From Clostridia bacterium (lineage in GTDB: Bacteria > Bacillota > Clostridia > Christensenellales > Aristaeellaceae): a stretch of 16,056 nucleotides of DNA. The stretch covers positions 1-16,056 of the forward strand of contig CAAGFE010000043.1 in the NCBI GenBank assembly GCA_900769075.1. The letters run 5' to 3'. A program made the translations under genes and the position numbers. Shown here one piece after another: positions 13,563 to 16,056 of this stretch. Position 1 is the stretch's first letter. Every line of letters begins with the position of its first letter. The notes under the pieces are model-generated. The model was not told the DNA's origin, searched no databases, and saw only the letters and a program-made list of their open reading frames with translations.

Positions 13563-13576
13563 TGTAAACGGTTACA
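13563..13576. promoter_or_regulatory. cre-like / LacI-family operator
   Basis: TGTAAACGGTTACA fits the catabolite-repression consensus TGWNANCGNTNWCA at every fixed position. It lies in the leader of the aldolase-kinase operon, about 62-75 bases after the predicted start, where a bound CcpA or local LacI-type repressor would act as a roadblock. Confidence 0.6.
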
Positions 13577-13595
13577 TGTGTGATCAGAACCATGC

Positions 13596-13631
13596 TGTGC
13601 AAGTTTCATCGGAATATGACCGGATTGCACA
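13596..13631. repeat. Inverted repeat TGTGCAA/TTGCACA near the aldolase promoter
   Basis: TGTGCAA (13596-13602) and TTGCACA (13625-13631) are perfect inverted arms 22 bases apart, next to the predicted transcription start of the aldolase operon. It could be a second regulator site or an RNA stem; the evidence is only the symmetry. Confidence 0.35.
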
Positions 13632-13644
13632 CATAACCAATCAT

Positions 13645-13673
13645 ATGATACACTTTTCCGCAGTTTCCGTCAA
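13645..13673 (-). promoter_or_regulatory. Sigma-A promoter of the eda-kdgK operon
   Basis: On the minus strand TTGACG (13668-13673) and TATCAT (13645-13650) are separated by 17 bases. The leader is about 110 nt long and contains the cre-like site. Confidence 0.75.
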
Positions 13674-13745
13674 GACAAAAACGACACGAAATCATCGATT
13701 TTTATCCCATCGCCAAGGGAGACGCAAAAATGTTCTTTTTTTGTA

Positions 13746-13774
13746 TTTTCAAATCAAATAATTTCTGTTATAAT
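13746..13774 (+). promoter_or_regulatory. Sigma-A promoter of the secreted reductase gene
   Basis: Consensus -10 TATAAT (13769-13774) with a 17-base spacer to TTTTCA (13746-13751), a 4-of-6 match, in an AT-rich stretch. The promoter diverges from that of the aldolase operon, with about 70 bp between the two -35 elements. Confidence 0.7.
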
Positions 13775-13781
13775 AATTGTA

Positions 13782-13801
13782 GCGAAGCAATCCGTCTTCG
13801 C
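13782..13801 (+). promoter_or_regulatory. Hairpin at the 5' end of the reductase transcript
   Basis: GCGAAG (13782-13787) and CTTCGC (13796-13801) form a perfect stem right at the predicted start of transcription (about 13781). A stem at the very 5' end usually slows RNA decay. Confidence 0.4.
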
Positions 13802-13833
13802 AAGTCAACCGTTAGGAAAGGGGATACACGCAA

Positions 13834-15732
13834 ATGAAACGGATCATTGCAACCCTGCTGTCCCTGGCGCTGGTTCTGACCGCGATGGTCATGCCCGCCA
13901 CGGCGGAAACCGCTGATGCCGATATTATCATCGTCGGCGCAGGCGGCGCGGGCCTTTCTGCCGCCATCCATGCCGCTGAGGCTGGTGCGCAGAAGGTCAT
14001 TGTTCTGGAGATGACTGCCAAGACCGGCGGCGCTCTGAACTTCACCTCCGGCTCCATGTCTGCGGCCGGCACCATCATCCAGAAGGAAGAGGGCATCGAG
14101 GATACTGTTGAATCCTATGTTGCCGACATCATCAACAACGGCGACGACTTTGGCGGCCAGCCCAACGAGAAGCTGATCCGCGTGTACGCCAACGACGCTG
14201 CCGAAGTGTTCGACTGGCTGTACGAAAACGGCCTGAAGGATGCGACCTGGCGCGGCGCGAAGGCAGTGTTCGCTCCCGAACATGCCCTGTACTCCATCAA
14301 GCGCACCTACAAGCCCGCCGCTACCGATCCCAACTACAAGTCCGCCGCCCATCAGGTGCTGGACAAGCTGGTTGCGGCTGACGAGCGCATCGAGATCATC
14401 ACCCTGACCACTGCCAAGGAGCTGGTCGCCAACGAAAAGGGCCAGATTACCGGCGTGAAGGCTGTCGGCCCTAATGGCGAGGTCACCTACACCTCCAGGA
14501 ACGGCGTCATCGTCTGCACCGGCGGTTACTCCTCCAACGGCAAGCTGATGGGTCAGTACTCCGACTACGGCGAGTACTACCTCCAGGGCGGCGCGCCCGG
14601 TGCGGACGGCTACGGCATCTACATGATGCAGAAGGTCGGCGCTGGCGTGGTCGCCATGGACGCCATTCCCACCTTCCCCATGGGCCTGATCAGCAAGACC
14701 GATCCCACCAAGGGTCAGATTGCTTCCACCTACACCTGGAAGACTGGCGGCATCGTTGTCAACAACGAGGGCAACCGCTTCTGCAATGAGACCGAGGAGA
14801 CCGTGTCCATCCGCGAGGTTGCCCTGGAAAAGCAGCCCGAGGCCGTCCAGTATGACATCTACACCGATAAGATCCTGGCGGATTTGATGCAGACCGGTTC
14901 TTCCATCTTCATGAAGTTTTACTTCTATGAGGGCGGCGCCGGCGAACATGTGATGTACGCTGCTGACTCCATCGAGGAGCTGGCTGAGAAGATCGGCGTC
15001 CCTGCCGAGAACCTCAAGAAGACCGTCGAAACCTACAATGCTGCTGTCGACGCCGGCGTGGATGCTGAGTTCGGCCGCAAGCTGGATGGGACCGACAACA
15101 ACTACAACCTGGCCATCAACAAGATCGAGGGCGACAAGTACTATGCCATCCGTCTGCATGCCCTGTGCGTCATGACCCTGGGCGGCGTGACGGCCAACGA
15201 GAACATGCAGGTGCTGGATGAGGACGGCAACGTGATCCCCGGCCTGTACGCGGCTGGCGAGTGCGTCGGCGGCATCTGGGGCAAGTTCGTTTCCGGCGGC
15301 ACCGGCGTCATGGGCCCGATCGTATTCGGCCGCATCGCTGCCCGTCATGCCATGTCCAACGAGATGGCGGAAGGCTACACCGTCCACGAAGCTGCCGGTA
15401 TCCTGGATGCTGCGCTGTTCGAGAAGGAATCCTCCGCTGAGGAGAAGTTCGACATGACCAAGGCCCTCAAGGATGGCGAGTATGAGGCCACCGTTGACGG
15501 CCAGAACGGCCCCATGGTCGTGAAAGTGACCATCGCTGACGGCAAGATTGCGGACGTCGTCGTCGTTTCCAACAACGAGACTGCTGCGATTGCCGCTGCC
15601 CCCCTGGCCTCCATTCCCGCTGCCATCGTTGCGAACAACACCGCGACCGTGGACGCCGTGGCTGGCGCGACCCTGACCTCCAACCGCATTATGGACGCTG
15701 TCGCCCTGTGCCTGGAGCAAGCTGCTCAGTAA
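13834..15732 (+). CDS. Secreted FAD/FMN-dependent reductase of the fumarate/urocanate reductase superfamily
   Basis: Protein of 632 residues. A signal peptide (1-24, ending ATA) without lipobox exports it. Residues about 29-515 are the FAD-binding flavoprotein domain of the fumarate reductase/succinate dehydrogenase type: dinucleotide motif IIIVGAGGAGLSAA, GNRFCNE, a candidate proton-donor Arg327, and the FAD-tail motif GLYAAGECVGG. Residues about 540-632 form an FMN_bind domain with DAVAGAT; Thr613 is the expected site of covalent FMN attachment by an ApbE-type transferase, not encoded here. Such enzymes reduce extracellular unsaturated acceptors with electrons from the membrane. Aligned by eye to Shewanella Fcc3, three substrate residues are changed (Ile278, Met447, Val486 where His, His and Arg are expected), so fumarate is an unlikely substrate. 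The ribosome site (AAGGGG) is about 11 bases before the ATG. Confidence 0.9.
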   Translation: MKRIIATLLSLALVLTAMVMPATAETADADIIIVGAGGAGLSAAIHAAEAGAQKVIVLEMTAKTGGALNFTSGSMSAAGTIIQKEEGIEDTVESYVADIINNGDDFGGQPNEKLIRVYANDAAEVFDWLYENGLKDATWRGAKAVFAPEHALYSIKRTYKPAATDPNYKSAAHQVLDKLVAADERIEIITLTTAKELVANEKGQITGVKAVGPNGEVTYTSRNGVIVCTGGYSSNGKLMGQYSDYGEYYLQGGAPGADGYGIYMMQKVGAGVVAMDAIPTFPMGLISKTDPTKGQIASTYTWKTGGIVVNNEGNRFCNETEETVSIREVALEKQPEAVQYDIYTDKILADLMQTGSSIFMKFYFYEGGAGEHVMYAADSIEELAEKIGVPAENLKKTVETYNAAVDAGVDAEFGRKLDGTDNNYNLAINKIEGDKYYAIRLHALCVMTLGGVTANENMQVLDEDGNVIPGLYAAGECVGGIWGKFVSGGTGVMGPIVFGRIAARHAMSNEMAEGYTVHEAAGILDAALFEKESSAEEKFDMTKALKDGEYEATVDGQNGPMVVKVTIADGKIADVVVVSNNETAAIAAAPLASIPAAIVANNTATVDAVAGATLTSNRIMDAVALCLEQAAQ

Positions 15733-15755
15733 GTCGCTGAAAAGGCAAATATCGG

Positions 15756-15785
15756 CCCCTGCCGGAGCAGTTCGGCAGGGGTTTT
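15756..15785 (+). terminator. Intrinsic terminator of the reductase gene
   Basis: A perfect 9-bp stem (CCCCTGCCG 15756-15764, CGGCAGGGG 15773-15781) is followed by TTTTC. Confidence 0.88.
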
Positions 15786-15807
15786 CTCATGAGCGCAAGG
15801 CGGAAAG

Positions 15808-15836
15808 AAGGCCCCGGAATGCATTTCCGGAGCCTT
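15808..15836 (-). terminator. Hairpin, possible terminator of a gene beyond the right edge
   Basis: The arms AAGGC-C-CCGGAA (15808-15819) and TTCCGG-A-GCCTT (15825-15836) pair with one mismatch. On the minus strand CTTCTTTCC follows, a broken T run. It could end a leftward transcript entering from outside the window. Confidence 0.4.
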
Positions 15837-15998
15837 CAAAGCATCGACAAAGTGCCGAAGGCACTTTGTCGATGCTTTGCACTCACTCACTGGTCGCTCG
15901 GCCGTCACTGAGCATAGCTCAGTGACGGCTACGCTCGGCAAATGCAAGCATTTGCTGTCACTAGTCGGCGCAAGCGCCTCCCTCACACGGCAAGCCGT
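15837..15998. repeat. Array of perfect palindromes in a gene-free region
   Basis: Five perfect inverted repeats follow each other. Arms of 20 bases (15837-15856 and 15860-15879) have a GAA centre. Arms of 13 bases (GCCGTCACTGAGC 15901-15913, 15917-15929) have an ATA centre. GCAAATGC/GCATTTGC (15938-15955), GGCGC/GCGCC (15967-15978) and ACGGC/GCCGT (15987-15998) all have an AA centre. No gene is supported from 15733 to the end. The cluster may be an extragenic repeat element or a multi-hairpin RNA. Confidence 0.7.
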
Positions 15999-16026
15999 TC
16001 TTCCGGCCGTTCGTTCGTGTAAGGAA

Positions 16027-16047
16027 GCTTTTCCTGGCGGAAAAAGC
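16027..16047. repeat. Hairpin at the right edge
   Basis: GCTTTTCC (16027-16034) pairs with GGAAAAAGC (16039-16047) around TGGC with one bulged A. It continues the run of hairpins; the window ends before its context is visible. Confidence 0.35.
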
Positions 16048-16056
16048 ACGAAAATC

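Noticed and set aside
11548..13761. 737-codon plus-strand open frame opposite kdgK and eda
   Set aside because: It spans two well-supported minus-strand genes and their gap; low-complexity shadow produced by codon bias.
13768..15720. 650-codon open frame antisense to the reductase
   Set aside because: Its His/Gly/Asp/Val-rich composition is that of a reverse-complement shadow of a GC-rich gene; the plus strand has clear domains, promoter and terminator.
15726..16049. Minus-strand open frame of 107 codons over the right end
   Set aside because: It runs through the palindrome array, overlaps the terminator of the reductase gene, and has no ribosome binding site or recognisable composition; most likely a repeat-derived frame.

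Overview
The window looks like chromosome of a GC-rich member of the Bacillota, class Clostridia, probably from a gut-type community. The grounds are strong AGGAGG-type ribosome binding sites before almost every gene, sigma-A promoters with clean 17-bp spacers, compact stem-loop plus T-run terminators, an OmpR/HAMP two-component pair, PadR, DacA, UppP, KDG/KDPG sugar-acid enzymes and a secreted flavin-dependent reductase. The lineage is inferred; no rRNA or tRNA gene is present to fix it. Nothing indicates phage, plasmid, CRISPR or an insertion sequence.

Layout. Positions 1-422 hold no convincing protein gene. Within them lies a strongly folded segment (127-292) ending in an intrinsic terminator, a candidate small RNA, followed by a possible sporulation-type promoter. 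A 300-residue, 36-cysteine protein is at 423-1325. From 1372 to 7227 all genes are on the minus strand: histidine kinase and response regulator, a UBA/DUF4342 membrane protein, a DUF2695 protein in an operon with a D-Ala-D-Ala carboxypeptidase, and undecaprenyl-diphosphatase. This is mostly a cell-envelope block. Upstream of the DUF4342 promoter are three phased TTTCTCA repeats (11 and 22 bp apart), a plausible binding site for the neighbouring OmpR-type regulator. A small two-helix membrane protein with a cysteine-rich tail (7444-7647, plus) converges on an NADP-type isocitrate dehydrogenase (7719-8921, minus).

Divergent from that dehydrogenase is a PadR-autoregulated operon (9126-10827): a 54-codon unrecognised gene, padR, and a soluble DUF1700-like/toastrack protein. 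Its sigma-A promoter is covered by one of two nearly identical operators (ATACCT-N9-AGGTAT). A pyridoxamine-phosphate-oxidase-like flavoprotein (10872-11294, minus) converges on it.

The right third holds a KDG kinase and a KDPG aldolase carrying an extra C-terminal VOC domain (11461-13527, minus), with a cre-like operator in the leader. Divergent from it is a secreted FAD/FMN reductase (13834-15732, plus) that has the flavinylation motif but lacks most of the fumarate-binding residues. Kinase and aldolase convert 2-keto-3-deoxygluconate from uronate breakdown to pyruvate and glyceraldehyde 3-phosphate. The reductase could serve as an extracellular electron sink for the same metabolism, but that link is inference from position only. 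The last 250 bases are an array of perfect short palindromes without a gene.

The most interesting points are the reductase with its altered active site, the aldolase-VOC fusion, the folded segment at 127-292, the palindrome array at 15808-15998, the phased repeats at 4320-4359, and the 54-codon gene in the PadR operon.
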